DNA of 64,000 bases, taken from contig NZ_CP139971.1 of the NCBI RefSeq assembly GCF_034424545.1, positions 1,302,001 to 1,366,000 of the forward strand, read 5' to 3'. The notes under the pieces were generated by a model that saw only the letters and a program-made list of their open reading frames with translations, did not search any database and was not told where the DNA came from. The translations under genes were made by a program, and so were the position numbers. Numbering within the stretch: position 1 is the first letter of the stretch; each line of letters starts with the position of its first letter. This document shows, one piece after another, positions 17,643-27,081 of this stretch. Source of the stretch: Trinickia caryophylli. GTDB taxonomy: Bacteria; Pseudomonadota; Gammaproteobacteria; Burkholderiales; Burkholderiaceae.

Positions 17643-19883
17643 TCAAAGACGACTCGGTATCCGGGGAACTGACGTCATGGCATCGCTTACCTGCTTCGCT
17701 CGTTCAGCCGCCTTTTCTTCGCGTTTGCTCCGCTTTTCCTCCTTGACGTAGTCGCTTACGCCGAAGGTATCGGTTGCGCGCGTCTGGAAGTAGAGACTCG
17801 ACGACAGCAAATGGTCATGCCAGCTCGTCAGCATCGTGTCGTGAACTAGCAGATCGAACAGCGCCATAACCTTGGGCGGAAGCGGATTGGACCCGTTAAG
17901 GCCCATCTTCCACGCCTGGGCGAGCGCCTCCTGATCCGGCGACATCATCATGGCCTGGATAATTCCGACACTGAAGTCCGGGTCTGCGTCCCAGGGCAGG
18001 TCACCACTCTGAGCCATGTCCTGCATCTTGTTGGCCTGCTTCCGCAAACCAGCCTGTTGGGATTCGCGAGTCAGCATGTCCTGAGCTTCCCTCTGGATAC
18101 GCTCCCATACCCCTTCGGCAGGACGACGCTTTTCGATGCCTGCGTCGCGACCGGAAATCATTTCCGGCAACATCGAGTCTCGCCAGCGCACCTCCGCCTT
18201 GGCCAAAGTTGCACTGTCCGGCGGTGGGTTTTGATTTCTGAGCGCGATATATGCGGCCTCGGCGTCCTTGCTTTCCTTTAACAGTGCGCGATGTCGCGCA
18301 TCCAGCGTATCGAAGCGGCTCGTCACGGTTGAACGGAACGCGGGAGATTGATATCGCACCGCCATCCAGCGCAGGAACACCTGCATGTGTTCGAGGAAAT
18401 TTAGCCGCGCAACGTAGGGGACAATCTCTCGATACGCTTCGATCAACTCTCCAATCTTGTACGTCGTTTTGCCGTCGGAAATGGGGTGAGCAAGCGTAAA
18501 CCGTTCATAGGTCTTCGACTTCCACTTGCGCATATCTTCCATTGTGTCTAGCACAATGCCATGCGTGATTGCCTCATGCAGCATGTCGCGCAGGACGACG
18601 CGCTGCAATTCGGCGCGGGCGCCCAGCGTACCCGGTGGCGCTCCGCCGGTGATGTCTTCGCTGGTTCCCGGATAGAGGTACTGAAGGCCACGAGTTTTCT
18701 CGAGACTGTCGAGTCGCTGGTAGAAACGCAATTCGTGAGCGGCCGCGAAATGCACGCACCGCGCGACAGACTCAGGCACGGCGAGCTTCTGGCCACCATA
18801 GTTTTGCTTGATCATGTTGAGAACCGGCACCATGCCCAGCACCTTGTTCTCTTCCATCAGCGACGACACGGCATCGAGCAACCCGAGAAACTTGATCTCG
18901 ATCGGTACGGCCGTGTGGTTCGGGTCCTTCGGATCGACATACGCGAGTTTCGCCTCGCTCGGATGTTTGTACTTTTCCGTCAGTTCGTTTGCCAGTGCCC
19001 GCGCAAGCACACCACCGCGGTCGGCCCCGAAGATGGAGACCTGAATCCGCTGAATCTTCGGCATCTTCAGCTTCGTGTCTTCGATGGCCTTTTCGAACTG
19101 ATTCTTCGCAGCCGCGACGCGATCCTCCACACCCGTTCCAAATAGGCGGGCGACCGCACGGTTATCGCGACACCACGGAATCGAATCCAGCGCGACGCCA
19201 ATGAACACCTCCTTCGCTGTGTCCCACCCAGCCTTCATTGGGTTTTTCTTAGCGTCGTAAAGAATCGCGCGCGCCGCGGCCCGCGCCCGTCGCACCCAGC
19301 GATCATCGCGCTCCAACCTCAAGACGCGCCCCACGTTCTTCGGCGCGGACGTAACTTTGCCGACCAGATCGTTGAAGGATTTGACGATTGGGCGATACGA
19401 GAAGTCCTCGAGCCCCTTCTTCACGCCAACACTGATGGCGCTTTGCGGTTTGATTGCCAGACGGTCGACGCCTGCAACTTTCTTTCCAATACCGACCGCC
19501 TTCTTCTCGGCCGACTTGCCGATTTCCTTGCCGGTCTTCAAGACCGCCGATGTTACCAATCCTTCCCGAGCTTCTTCATTCATGTCAGTGCCGAGCCCAG
19601 AATAATAGAAGCGATACCAAAACTGATTTGGCGTCTTTGGCCGCCGGAGATCCGTGTTTTCGCGATGCGCTTCCCACAGACGACAGATATTCGAATATCG
19701 CGACGTCGTAGGGTCATCGAAATCGCGATGACGACCAAATCCATCGAAAAAGAATCCAATATGGATCACGGCGCCGCACGGAATACAATCGGTGCTTGGA
19801 TATGCGCTCCTGTTTTCGCCGATTGCAGCAATAACTTCATGCGGCGTCCGGTCAGCGGGATCGATTTGAGTCGTATCAGCCAT
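17643..19883 (-). CDS. DUF2235 (Tle-like) T6SS effector with altered nucleophile elbow
   Basis: 746-residue putative T6SS effector of the DUF2235 alpha/beta-hydrolase group, which includes Tle phospholipases. The N-terminal FFFDGFG motif (about 44-50) and FLGLLDAV (about 332-339, with the usual acidic residue) fit the family. The nucleophile elbow, normally GFSRG, reads GADRG with Asp at residue 288. The usual PGxHSDxGGG motif reads PGTSEDITGG (405-414), without His. The chain has a Lys-rich insertion (about 105-200) and a charged C-terminal tail. It overlaps the upstream lipoprotein gene by 8 bases and has AGGAG before its start. It is either a degenerate lipase or a hydrolase using an Asp nucleophile. 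Confidence 0.82.
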   Translation of the reverse strand: MADTTQIDPADRTPHEVIAAIGENRSAYPSTDCIPCGAVIHIGFFFDGFGRHRDFDDPTTSRYSNICRLWEAHRENTDLRRPKTPNQFWYRFYYSGLGTDMNEEAREGLVTSAVLKTGKEIGKSAEKKAVGIGKKVAGVDRLAIKPQSAISVGVKKGLEDFSYRPIVKSFNDLVGKVTSAPKNVGRVLRLERDDRWVRRARAAARAILYDAKKNPMKAGWDTAKEVFIGVALDSIPWCRDNRAVARLFGTGVEDRVAAAKNQFEKAIEDTKLKMPKIQRIQVSIFGADRGGVLARALANELTEKYKHPSEAKLAYVDPKDPNHTAVPIEIKFLGLLDAVSSLMEENKVLGMVPVLNMIKQNYGGQKLAVPESVARCVHFAAAHELRFYQRLDSLEKTRGLQYLYPGTSEDITGGAPPGTLGARAELQRVVLRDMLHEAITHGIVLDTMEDMRKWKSKTYERFTLAHPISDGKTTYKIGELIEAYREIVPYVARLNFLEHMQVFLRWMAVRYQSPAFRSTVTSRFDTLDARHRALLKESKDAEAAYIALRNQNPPPDSATLAKAEVRWRDSMLPEMISGRDAGIEKRRPAEGVWERIQREAQDMLTRESQQAGLRKQANKMQDMAQSGDLPWDADPDFSVGIIQAMMMSPDQEALAQAWKMGLNGSNPLPPKVMALFDLLVHDTMLTSWHDHLLSSSLYFQTRATDTFGVSDYVKEEKRSKREEKAAERAKQVSDAMTSVPRIPSRL

Positions 19884-20673
19884 GCTCGGCTCCTGTCAGC
19901 ATATGCTCAAAATGGTTGCTCTTGATTTCCTGGATTACGGTATCAGGCAGCTTCTGCATCGCTACACCGAATGCACCGGGCTTCCCTTTCGTTTCCTGGA
20001 GGATGCGTTGCACGGCCGGATGCTCGTCGAACTTCGGGCTGACGAGCAGCGTGTAGTACACGTACTGCTCCAAATCCGCTGTGTCCGTTAGCTTGTATTT
20101 CAGCCAGCCCTGCGATGCGACGCGCGCGGTTCTTCGGAACGCTGTAGCCTCGTCCAGGTCATCGGAATTGACCATCTTCCCGTATTTGGTTTCGAACCAG
20201 TAAGCGACGTCTGCATAGACGATCCGGCTGCCGCTCAAATCGTTCCGAAATTCAAATTCAACGTGATAGTCGGGATAGAAATGCACGGCCAACACCACAT
20301 CCCCGGCACCACCAGATATCTTGGTCTTGGGGAAGTGGACCTGCGTAACCTTGTGGATAGTCTGGATCGGTTTTTGCGAGTCAATCGCCTTGATCGCTTC
20401 GTCTGCGTCATACACTTCCCAATCCACAGTGAAATCTGTCCCTTTCAGTTTGTAGCAGCAACTCAGACTACCGGCGCCAGCACCTGGCATGAGATCACCA
20501 CCACCACTGGCTCTGTTTCCATATTTATCGCGAATAGTAAATCTATCGAGATTGAACGGGGTGTAATTCATTCCCTCGACGCTAATACCGCTATAGGTCG
20601 GTTCCGAAGAAAACGCGTCACACCCTGCCAAGGCCACTGACGCAAACAACAGAAGAAGTAGCTGCTTTATCAT
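19876..20673 (-). CDS. DUF3304-like lipoprotein, putative effector immunity protein (copy 1)
   Basis: 265 residues with a lipoprotein signal peptide and lipobox LAGC (Cys 18). The mature N-terminal part (MNYTPFNLDRF, then GGGD and SCCYKLKG) matches the DUF3304 pattern found beside Tle effectors. Residues about 191-252 form a second module (TDTADLEQYV, VSPKFDEHP) that resembles the C-terminus of the nearby DUF4123 adaptor. It directly precedes the DUF2235 effector and overlaps it, the usual immunity-effector arrangement. It is highly similar (roughly four residues in five) to the adjacent copy. Periplasmic neutralisation of the effector is inferred. Confidence 0.83.
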   Translation of the reverse strand: MIKQLLLLLFASVALAGCDAFSSEPTYSGISVEGMNYTPFNLDRFTIRDKYGNRASGGGDLMPGAGAGSLSCCYKLKGTDFTVDWEVYDADEAIKAIDSQKPIQTIHKVTQVHFPKTKISGGAGDVVLAVHFYPDYHVEFEFRNDLSGSRIVYADVAYWFETKYGKMVNSDDLDEATAFRRTARVASQGWLKYKLTDTADLEQYVYYTLLVSPKFDEHPAVQRILQETKGKPGAFGVAMQKLPDTVIQEIKSNHFEHMLTGAEHG

Positions 20674-21467
20674 CGTGTTGCTCCTGTCAGCATATGCTCA
20701 AAATGGTTGTTCTTGATTTCCTGGACCACGGCATCCGGTAGCTTCTGCATCGCTGCACCGAATGCGCCCGGCTTTCCCTTCGAATCCTGGAGAATGCGTT
20801 GCACCGCCGGATGCTCATCGAACTTCGGATTGACGAGCAGCATGTAGTACACGTACTGCTCCAGATCTGCCGTGTCCGTCAGCCGGTATTTCAGCCAGCC
20901 TTGCGATGCGACGCGCGCGGTCTTACGGAACACGGTGAATTCGTTAAGATTGCCCGGATTCGCCGCCTTTCCATATTTGGTTTGAAGCCAGTAATCGACC
21001 GCTGAATAGTCGATCCTGCTACCGCTCAGGTCGTTTCTAAAATCGAACTCAACGTGATAGTCGGGATAAAAATGCACGACCAACGCCACATCGCCCGCGC
21101 CACCGGATATCTTCGTCTTGGGAAAATGTATCTGCGTTGTTTTGTGAATTTTCTTAATAGGCGCGTAAATATTCTTGACAGCTTCATCTGCATCGTATAT
21201 TTCCCAGTCGACCGTGAAGTCCGTTCCCTTCAACTTGTAGCAGCAACTGAGTCGCCCCTCACCGGCACCGGGCATGAGATCCCCTCCGCCGCTAGCTCTG
21301 TTGCCATATTTGTCGCGAATCACGAAGCGGGTAAGATTAAACGGGGTGTAATTCATCCCTTCCACGCTAATTCCACGATAGACCGGTTCCGACGAAAAAG
21401 CGTCGCAGCCCGCCAGTACCAGTGCGGCGAACACGGGGAGGACTATCCGTTTGTTGACGAATATCAT
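20670..21467 (-). CDS. DUF3304-like lipoprotein, putative effector immunity protein (copy 2)
   Basis: Tandem paralogue of the neighbouring lipoprotein and of identical length (265 residues), with lipobox VLAGC and the same MNYTPFNL, SCCYKLKG and PKFDEHP landmarks. The start at 21467 is chosen because it puts the signal peptide at the N-terminus; an upstream start would add 21 non-signal residues. It overlaps copy 1 by 4 bases and lies 4 bp from the DUF4123 gene. Differences cluster in the middle (KNIYAPIKK against KAIDSQKPIQ, and after KYGK), which may reflect specificity for different effector variants (inference). Confidence 0.83.
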   Translation of the reverse strand: MIFVNKRIVLPVFAALVLAGCDAFSSEPVYRGISVEGMNYTPFNLTRFVIRDKYGNRASGGGDLMPGAGEGRLSCCYKLKGTDFTVDWEIYDADEAVKNIYAPIKKIHKTTQIHFPKTKISGGAGDVALVVHFYPDYHVEFDFRNDLSGSRIDYSAVDYWLQTKYGKAANPGNLNEFTVFRKTARVASQGWLKYRLTDTADLEQYVYYMLLVNPKFDEHPAVQRILQDSKGKPGAFGAAMQKLPDAVVQEIKNNHFEHMLTGATR

Positions 21468-21471
21468 GTGG

Positions 21472-22449
21472 TTAGCTCGCTTGTGAATCGGGCAGTTCGT
21501 GCATGCGGGAAGCCTGGCGCAGTACCTCACGATCGATCTGGGTCAAGGCTTCGCGGTAAGTCATCTGGCCTTGCATCGCGCGAGTTAGCCGCTCCTGGAT
21601 GAGCGGGTGTTCGTCAAACCACGGTGAAATTACGAGCCCCTTGGAAACATAATTCAAGAGATCATCATCGTCGGCGATGCGGTATCGTGCGGCACGCCCA
21701 AGCTGTTCCGACACGTGGTGAAACAATGCAGTGTCCGATACGTTATCGATGACCGCGCCGTACATTTCTCGCAACTGCATCGCAAACTTATCGGGCAGGC
21801 CCAGCCAGAGCAGCGTCTTGTGTTGGTCAACCGACAGGACCTGTTCGTCAATGGTCGCAAGATCCGTGGCAGCAGCATCGTTGCGCCAGATAACCTCGTT
21901 CAGATCCCGATCGCGATACCAAAGCTCTTCGCAAGGCGAAAGGAAGGCATGCGCCTCTTCTTCGGTCCAAACCGCAAGCAAGCGCTCCAAAATACGGTTG
22001 TCATAGAAGTGCAGAAAGAACGCGCGCTTGTCTGGGGTCGCGTATCGGCAGTAATGTCGGAAATGCAGATTCAAAGACTTGAGCGACAACGGGGACCAGA
22101 TCCACGTCAGCATGTGCAGATCGCGGCCCTCTTTCCAGAGACGCCGGACCAGTCGGCTCTGCAGGTCGCGTGGATCACCGAATGCAATCCGATCGATCTG
22201 AATCAGATACGGCGCGATGTCTGTATAGGACTCGAGAAGAGATTCCTGCCAGAGGGATGCCCAGGCAAGACCCGGCACTAGGGGCAAAAGCTTGTCAAGG
22301 CCAGGATTGGCCCGGGAATCAACAAGAAGGTAAAGCTGTGTGCGCCGTTCATCATTTTGCACAACGTCGAATTGCGCCAGCAGGCTCTCGCGCCACTTTT
22401 CCCAGGAGAATTCGTTGTCCTGGCTCGAAGCGATGACCGGATCGGGCAT
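21472..22449 (-). CDS. DUF4123 T6SS adaptor/chaperone
   Basis: 325-residue adaptor of the Tap/TEC type that loads an effector onto its cognate VgrG. The DUF4123 domain covers about residues 20-165 (LYLLVDSRANPGLDKLL, TWIWSPLSLKSLNLHFRHY without the full stretch quoted). The C-terminus, about 254-312, carries DDDDLLNYV and VISPWFDEHP, a module also found in the two lipoproteins downstream. The start at 22449 makes a one-base TAATG overlap with vgrG and removes a 51-residue unconserved upstream extension. Position between vgrG and the effector unit supports the adaptor role. Confidence 0.88.
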   Translation of the reverse strand: MPDPVIASSQDNEFSWEKWRESLLAQFDVVQNDERRTQLYLLVDSRANPGLDKLLPLVPGLAWASLWQESLLESYTDIAPYLIQIDRIAFGDPRDLQSRLVRRLWKEGRDLHMLTWIWSPLSLKSLNLHFRHYCRYATPDKRAFFLHFYDNRILERLLAVWTEEEAHAFLSPCEELWYRDRDLNEVIWRNDAAATDLATIDEQVLSVDQHKTLLWLGLPDKFAMQLREMYGAVIDNVSDTALFHHVSEQLGRAARYRIADDDDLLNYVSKGLVISPWFDEHPLIQERLTRAMQGQMTYREALTQIDREVLRQASRMHELPDSQAS

Positions 22450-24800
22450 TATGCGACCTCCGTCATCGCTTCGACGCCGCGATGGGCGTCCAGCAGGCAT
22501 TCCTTGCATGGTCCAATCGGCATTGCCGATAACGGGACAGACAGATTGCCAGGCCCGGTCCAATGAAAATTGCCGCACTTGAGTGTGATATCGCCAGGAC
22601 ACCCTAGTTCGATGTTGCCACCGTCGATCTTGATGTAGGCCCCCCCACTTGTCAGTGTCACTGCGCCGCGGGACGCAGCCACGATCGCCCCATCGACGCT
22701 AGTCAGATGCAGATCTTTCGACGCCGACAGCGCCATTGCGCCGGTACGAGCCTGCATGATCACGTCCTGCTTTGCGGCAACCAGTCTCATACCTTGCGCC
22801 TGCGCAAAAAGCGCAATTTGGCGAGCTGCCGCCACCGTGAAATTGTGCATGACACCTACGTCGAAGTTGCCCCCAGCCGTCGCGATGAGGTTCTGATCGG
22901 CGTTGACCTGCAGATGCTCACCCGACGTTAGTCCGATGCCGGCTGGAGCGCTCATGAGAATGGCTGCCCGTTTCAGGCCATCGAGTGCTTCCGCGTAAAG
23001 GGCCTTCTGCTTTCTCAGTTCGGCTACCGTGGATTCAGCAGCCTGAATGGCCCCGGTCAGTGACTCCATTCGGTCGATTGCCCGCTGCAGTTGCTCCTTG
23101 GCACCCGTCATATCGAGCTGGTGCCCCGATGCCCCGTTCTGAGTCTCCGTGGTCAATAACATGCCTTGCGGCCCACGTGCGGCCAGATGTCCGTCGGTCC
23201 GCAACTCCGCCCCCCGCCCCCGCTCCTTGCGATCCCCATCGACCATATGCCCCAGATTGAGCTCACTGGTCTGATGCGGCGTGGTCAGGTGAATGTGCTC
23301 GATCCCTTCCTTATCCTCCATCCGCAATTCGTTCTGCGCCGCAGTGCGAACGATGTTCCGGGTGTGATTCAGGTTGTTGACGAGATCGGGATGCAGGCTG
23401 TCGTGCATCGCCCCGATGATTACGGGCCTGTCCGGATGACCATCGGTAAAGACAACCGCCACCTCCGCCCCGTCGATCAGCGGGAAGTGATGACCGTAGT
23501 TGTCGCCGCTATACGGCTTCGCGAACCGCACCGGCCGGCTCGTACCGCCCGGGCTCCATTCGTCCAGATCGAACGGCAGCTTGATCACATACCAGCCCTG
23601 CTCGGTCAGGTACGCGTACTTGTAGTTTCCCGGCGACGTGATCCGCGCCGGCAGGATGCCGTCAATGGTCGGCCGCCTGATCACAGCGATGGGCGTGCGC
23701 CAGACCCGATCCGATGGAATCCCCTCGAAGGTCAGCCAGAATGAGTCACCACGCCCGCCACTCGATTCGACGGACGTGATAAAAATCCCGTGCTTGGCGT
23801 CGGCCGGATTCGGATCGACGCGCATGACCTCGCCCGCCTCGAGCCAGAACGGATTGCCGGTACCCTTGAAGGTGATTTGATTTGCCAGATACGCCTCGTG
23901 ACGCCGACGAGCGACGCCTTTGCCCTCTTCCGGCGTCTCGTAGTGCTCGCCCCAGCGGTAGTCGATGCCGCTCGTCGTCTTGTCGTCGCGCGCCGCGTTT
24001 TCCTCTACCAATAGCGGTACACCTGCCTGACGGTGGTTATAGTCGTGCAACCGCACGGCCTCGGGCACGCGCCGGGTCCGCTTGTCGAGCGTCTTGATCG
24101 CGTCCATGCCGGAGCTTTCCAACCCCGAGTCGCGCCGATATGGCACGGTGCGCTGCTTGCGCGCGTACGCGTCGAGATCGTCGCCGAACACCACCACCGA
24201 CCGATCCTTCTTCTGCTCCCAACGGAACCAGATGCCCTCTTGCGCACAGAGGCGCTGGATAAACGCAAACGTTGTCTCGCAATACTGGGTGGTGTACTCG
24301 TGCCGCTTGTACTTGTGGCGCAACTGAAACACGAAGTCCACGCCGGCCCGGTAGCCGTAATGGCGCAGCGTATCGGTGATGATCTCTTCGACCGACTGCT
24401 TCTGGAACAGCCGGCTCGTGACGCCTCGGTTCAGGTCGGCGAGCGCCGGCTCCAAGCGGACCCGATAGTGCGTCTGATCGGCGGACGTCGAGAACTCATC
24501 GAACTCCGTAATGACGCCGTGAACCGTATAGGCGGCCGGCATCTTGCTAAACTGCTCCGCGTTCTCTCCGAACATCGTGCGCAGATAGTTCATGTTCGGG
24601 TCGATCGGGGCAACGATGAACTTCGCGGGACGACCCACCACCTGGTCCATCGCGATGCCGGCCACGGGGCTCGTAAACTCGATGTCGTATCGGTAAAGCT
24701 CGCTCAGCGCATCCCTGCCCGTGAACTTCAGGACCGAGGTGGGCGCCGGATGCGGCGCCAGCTTCAACTCATAAGCCTGTGTAGGCAGGATCGACGACAT
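22449..24800 (-). CDS. vgrG: VgrG (TssI) spike protein with DUF2345 extension
   Basis: Trimeric spike of the T6SS tail tube, 783 residues. It has a gp27-like hub (about 1-390), a gp5-like OB-fold region, and a DUF2345 beta-helix-type extension (about 550-730, repeating GG and alternating beta residues such as GAVTLTSGGAYIKIDGG). There is no extra C-terminal catalytic domain. The start at 24800 has GGAG about 8 bases upstream. It lies 87 bp after tssC and is coupled to the DUF4123 adaptor, so effector delivery here probably goes VgrG-adaptor-DUF2235 protein. Confidence 0.95.
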   Translation of the reverse strand: MSSILPTQAYELKLAPHPAPTSVLKFTGRDALSELYRYDIEFTSPVAGIAMDQVVGRPAKFIVAPIDPNMNYLRTMFGENAEQFSKMPAAYTVHGVITEFDEFSTSADQTHYRVRLEPALADLNRGVTSRLFQKQSVEEIITDTLRHYGYRAGVDFVFQLRHKYKRHEYTTQYCETTFAFIQRLCAQEGIWFRWEQKKDRSVVVFGDDLDAYARKQRTVPYRRDSGLESSGMDAIKTLDKRTRRVPEAVRLHDYNHRQAGVPLLVEENAARDDKTTSGIDYRWGEHYETPEEGKGVARRRHEAYLANQITFKGTGNPFWLEAGEVMRVDPNPADAKHGIFITSVESSGGRGDSFWLTFEGIPSDRVWRTPIAVIRRPTIDGILPARITSPGNYKYAYLTEQGWYVIKLPFDLDEWSPGGTSRPVRFAKPYSGDNYGHHFPLIDGAEVAVVFTDGHPDRPVIIGAMHDSLHPDLVNNLNHTRNIVRTAAQNELRMEDKEGIEHIHLTTPHQTSELNLGHMVDGDRKERGRGAELRTDGHLAARGPQGMLLTTETQNGASGHQLDMTGAKEQLQRAIDRMESLTGAIQAAESTVAELRKQKALYAEALDGLKRAAILMSAPAGIGLTSGEHLQVNADQNLIATAGGNFDVGVMHNFTVAAARQIALFAQAQGMRLVAAKQDVIMQARTGAMALSASKDLHLTSVDGAIVAASRGAVTLTSGGAYIKIDGGNIELGCPGDITLKCGNFHWTGPGNLSVPLSAMPIGPCKECLLDAHRGVEAMTEVA

Positions 24801-24887
24801 GCGAAAACTCCGGGGTGCGGGCGGAAGATATGAACCGCACCGCCGGAGCAGCGAGGGCTCCGGCGGTGAACACAAGGTGCGTGTGGA

Positions 24888-26447
24888 TCAGCTCTTGGCC
24901 TTGGGCATCTGCGAAACCAGCGACAGCCCGATATCCATACCCTCCACCTGGAAGTGCGGAATGATGAAGAGCTTGATGCGGAAAAAGCCCGGGTTGTCCT
25001 CGATATCCTCGACTGTCACCTTCGCTTCTCGCAGCGGGTGCGACGCCTGCAGCTCGTCACCCGGGTCCTTCATCTCGGTCACGAGCCCCTTGATCCAGCT
25101 GTTCAACTCCAGCTCGAGCAGACGGCGGTCCTTGGTCGTGCCGATGTTCTCGCGCTGGATCAGCTTCAGGTAGTGCGCGATGCGCGAGAGCAGGAAGATG
25201 TACGGCAAGCGCGCGTTGATGCGGCTGTTGGCCGTCGCCTCCTTCGTCTCGTACAGCGCGGGCTTCTGCGTCGAGCTGGCCGAGAAGAAGCACGCAAAGT
25301 CGTGATTCTTGTAGAACGACAGCGGAATGAAGCCCAGATTGGCGAACTCGAATTCGCGCGTCTCGGGAATCAGCACTTCCGTCGGGATCTTCGGCTGCAC
25401 ACCGGTGCCAAGGTCGTACAGGTGAACCGGCAGATCCTCCACCTTGCCGCCTGCCTGCGGGCCGCGAATCTGCACGCACCAGCCGTTGTTCACGAAGCTG
25501 CGCACCATGTTGGCCGCGAACGCGAACGACGCATTGACCCACAGATACTTGTCGTGATCGGGGCCCTTCACGGCCTCTTCGTAATTGAAGGCGCGCACCG
25601 GCGTCGTATCCTTGCCGTATGGCAGGCGCCCGAGCACCCGCGGCATCGTCAGGCCGACATAGCGCGCATCGTCCGTCTCACGGAAGCTCTTCCACTTGAT
25701 GTACTCGGCACGGTCGAAGTAGTTGCCGATATCCTGGATAGCCGCCACTTCTTCCATCGATTTCTTGCCGAAGAACGCGGCGCCCACCGAACCGATGAAC
25801 GGCATGTGGGCCGCCGCCGCAACCTTCGAGATGTTGCGCAGCAGCGCCACATCCATCGGCGAATTCGCGAACTCGAAGTCGCTGACCATCGCGCTAATGG
25901 GCTGCCCGCCGGGCGTGTCGTACTCTTCGACGTAGGTCAGGCGATAAAGACCGCTCTGGATGAGTTCCGGCGTGTCCTCGAAATCGCGCTGCAACGCATC
26001 CTTCGAAACGTCGAGCACCTCGATTCTGGCGTTCTTGCGGAAGTCCGTGCGCGACACGAGCATCTTCAGCCCGCGCCAACGGCCCTCGAGCGCCTGGAAT
26101 TCGGGCGTATGCATCACCGCGTCGAGCTGGCGGCTGATTTGCCGGTCCAATTGCCCGATGTAGAAGTCCAGCAGCGACTTGTCGAGCCGGTCCACCGGCC
26201 GGCTCTCCTGCGCGATCAGGTTCAGCAGCGCGTCCATGCCGCGCGCCACCCGTTCATCGGCCGAAGCCTCGGATAACGTGTCGTTGTCTCTGAAGGCCTC
26301 AAGCGGCCGCGCTTCGGCAACCGCCTTCAGATTGATCTTGTCGCACAACGAAGCGTAAACGCTGTCGCTCTCGCCCATGGTCGGCTGCGCGGAAGTTTCG
26401 AGCACAGCGCTCTCGCTGGCGCTGCGCCGGGATTCGTTCTGTTTCAT
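24888..26447 (-). CDS. tssC: T6SS sheath large subunit TssC
   Basis: Contractile sheath subunit (VipB/EvpB family), 519 residues. Family landmarks include DKSLLDFYIGQLDRQISRQ, the FxxLEGRWRGL region and the C-terminal NPGFFRIKLFIIPHFQVEG. The start at 26447 (MKQNESRRS) is preferred. An in-frame ATG at 26504 with GAGGA upstream is possible but adds unconserved residues. It lies downstream of tssB in the usual order. Confidence 0.95.
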   Translation of the reverse strand: MKQNESRRSASESAVLETSAQPTMGESDSVYASLCDKINLKAVAEARPLEAFRDNDTLSEASADERVARGMDALLNLIAQESRPVDRLDKSLLDFYIGQLDRQISRQLDAVMHTPEFQALEGRWRGLKMLVSRTDFRKNARIEVLDVSKDALQRDFEDTPELIQSGLYRLTYVEEYDTPGGQPISAMVSDFEFANSPMDVALLRNISKVAAAAHMPFIGSVGAAFFGKKSMEEVAAIQDIGNYFDRAEYIKWKSFRETDDARYVGLTMPRVLGRLPYGKDTTPVRAFNYEEAVKGPDHDKYLWVNASFAFAANMVRSFVNNGWCVQIRGPQAGGKVEDLPVHLYDLGTGVQPKIPTEVLIPETREFEFANLGFIPLSFYKNHDFACFFSASSTQKPALYETKEATANSRINARLPYIFLLSRIAHYLKLIQRENIGTTKDRRLLELELNSWIKGLVTEMKDPGDELQASHPLREAKVTVEDIEDNPGFFRIKLFIIPHFQVEGMDIGLSLVSQMPKAKS

Positions 26448-26568
26448 GTTTCTCTCGGTCTCGGTTCGTGTGGCTACCTGGTTGCGGAAAGCGGTCACGG
26501 CCATCTTGGGCCGTCCTCGCTTCGGAAGGAGCGGACGCTTCAATGCTCAGCTCCGGTTCCCGCCACCC

Positions 26569-27081
26569 TCAGGCATGTCCTTCCGGCTGCGTAGCCGCCG
26601 TTGCAATCTGCGCGAGCTCGCCCCGCAGCTTCTCCGAAAGCCGCTTGTCTTTCAGAATTTTTTCGAACTCCCGGCGGAAAGTGCCGTTGTCCAACAGGTT
26701 CGACTTGAGGTCGCGCAACAGATTGCGCATTGCCAACGCCGCTTGCAGCTCCGGGATCTGCCGGGCAACGTGCTCCGGCTCGAAGTCTTTCATCGAACGG
26801 AACGACAGGCTTACCGGCAGCTCGGAACCGTCACCCGCCAGCGTGTTCTCCGTCTCCAGCTTCAGATCCGGCGCGTAGTCGGCCAGCACCGCGTCGAAGT
26901 TGTTCTTGTCGATGTTCACCTTCTTGCGCTCGGCAAGCGGCGCCTGTTCGCGGCCCGCGCTGAAATCGCCCGCGACGAGCAGCTTGAGCGGCAACTCGAC
27001 CTTCTTCTGGGCGCCGCCCGTATGCAAATCCAACGTAATCGAGACGCGACTCTTCGGAATTTCGCGCTGGAAGCTGTCCAT
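26569..27081 (-). CDS. tssB: T6SS sheath small subunit TssB
   Basis: Contractile sheath subunit (VipA family), 170 residues, with the typical LPLKLLVAGDFS motif and VNIDKNNFDAVLA region that interlock with TssC. AAGGAA lies before the ATG at 27081. It is the first gene of the leftward T6SS operon, divergent from tssK across a 573-bp control region. Confidence 0.96.
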   Translation of the reverse strand: MDSFQREIPKSRVSITLDLHTGGAQKKVELPLKLLVAGDFSAGREQAPLAERKKVNIDKNNFDAVLADYAPDLKLETENTLAGDGSELPVSLSFRSMKDFEPEHVARQIPELQAALAMRNLLRDLKSNLLDNGTFRREFEKILKDKRLSEKLRGELAQIATAATQPEGHA

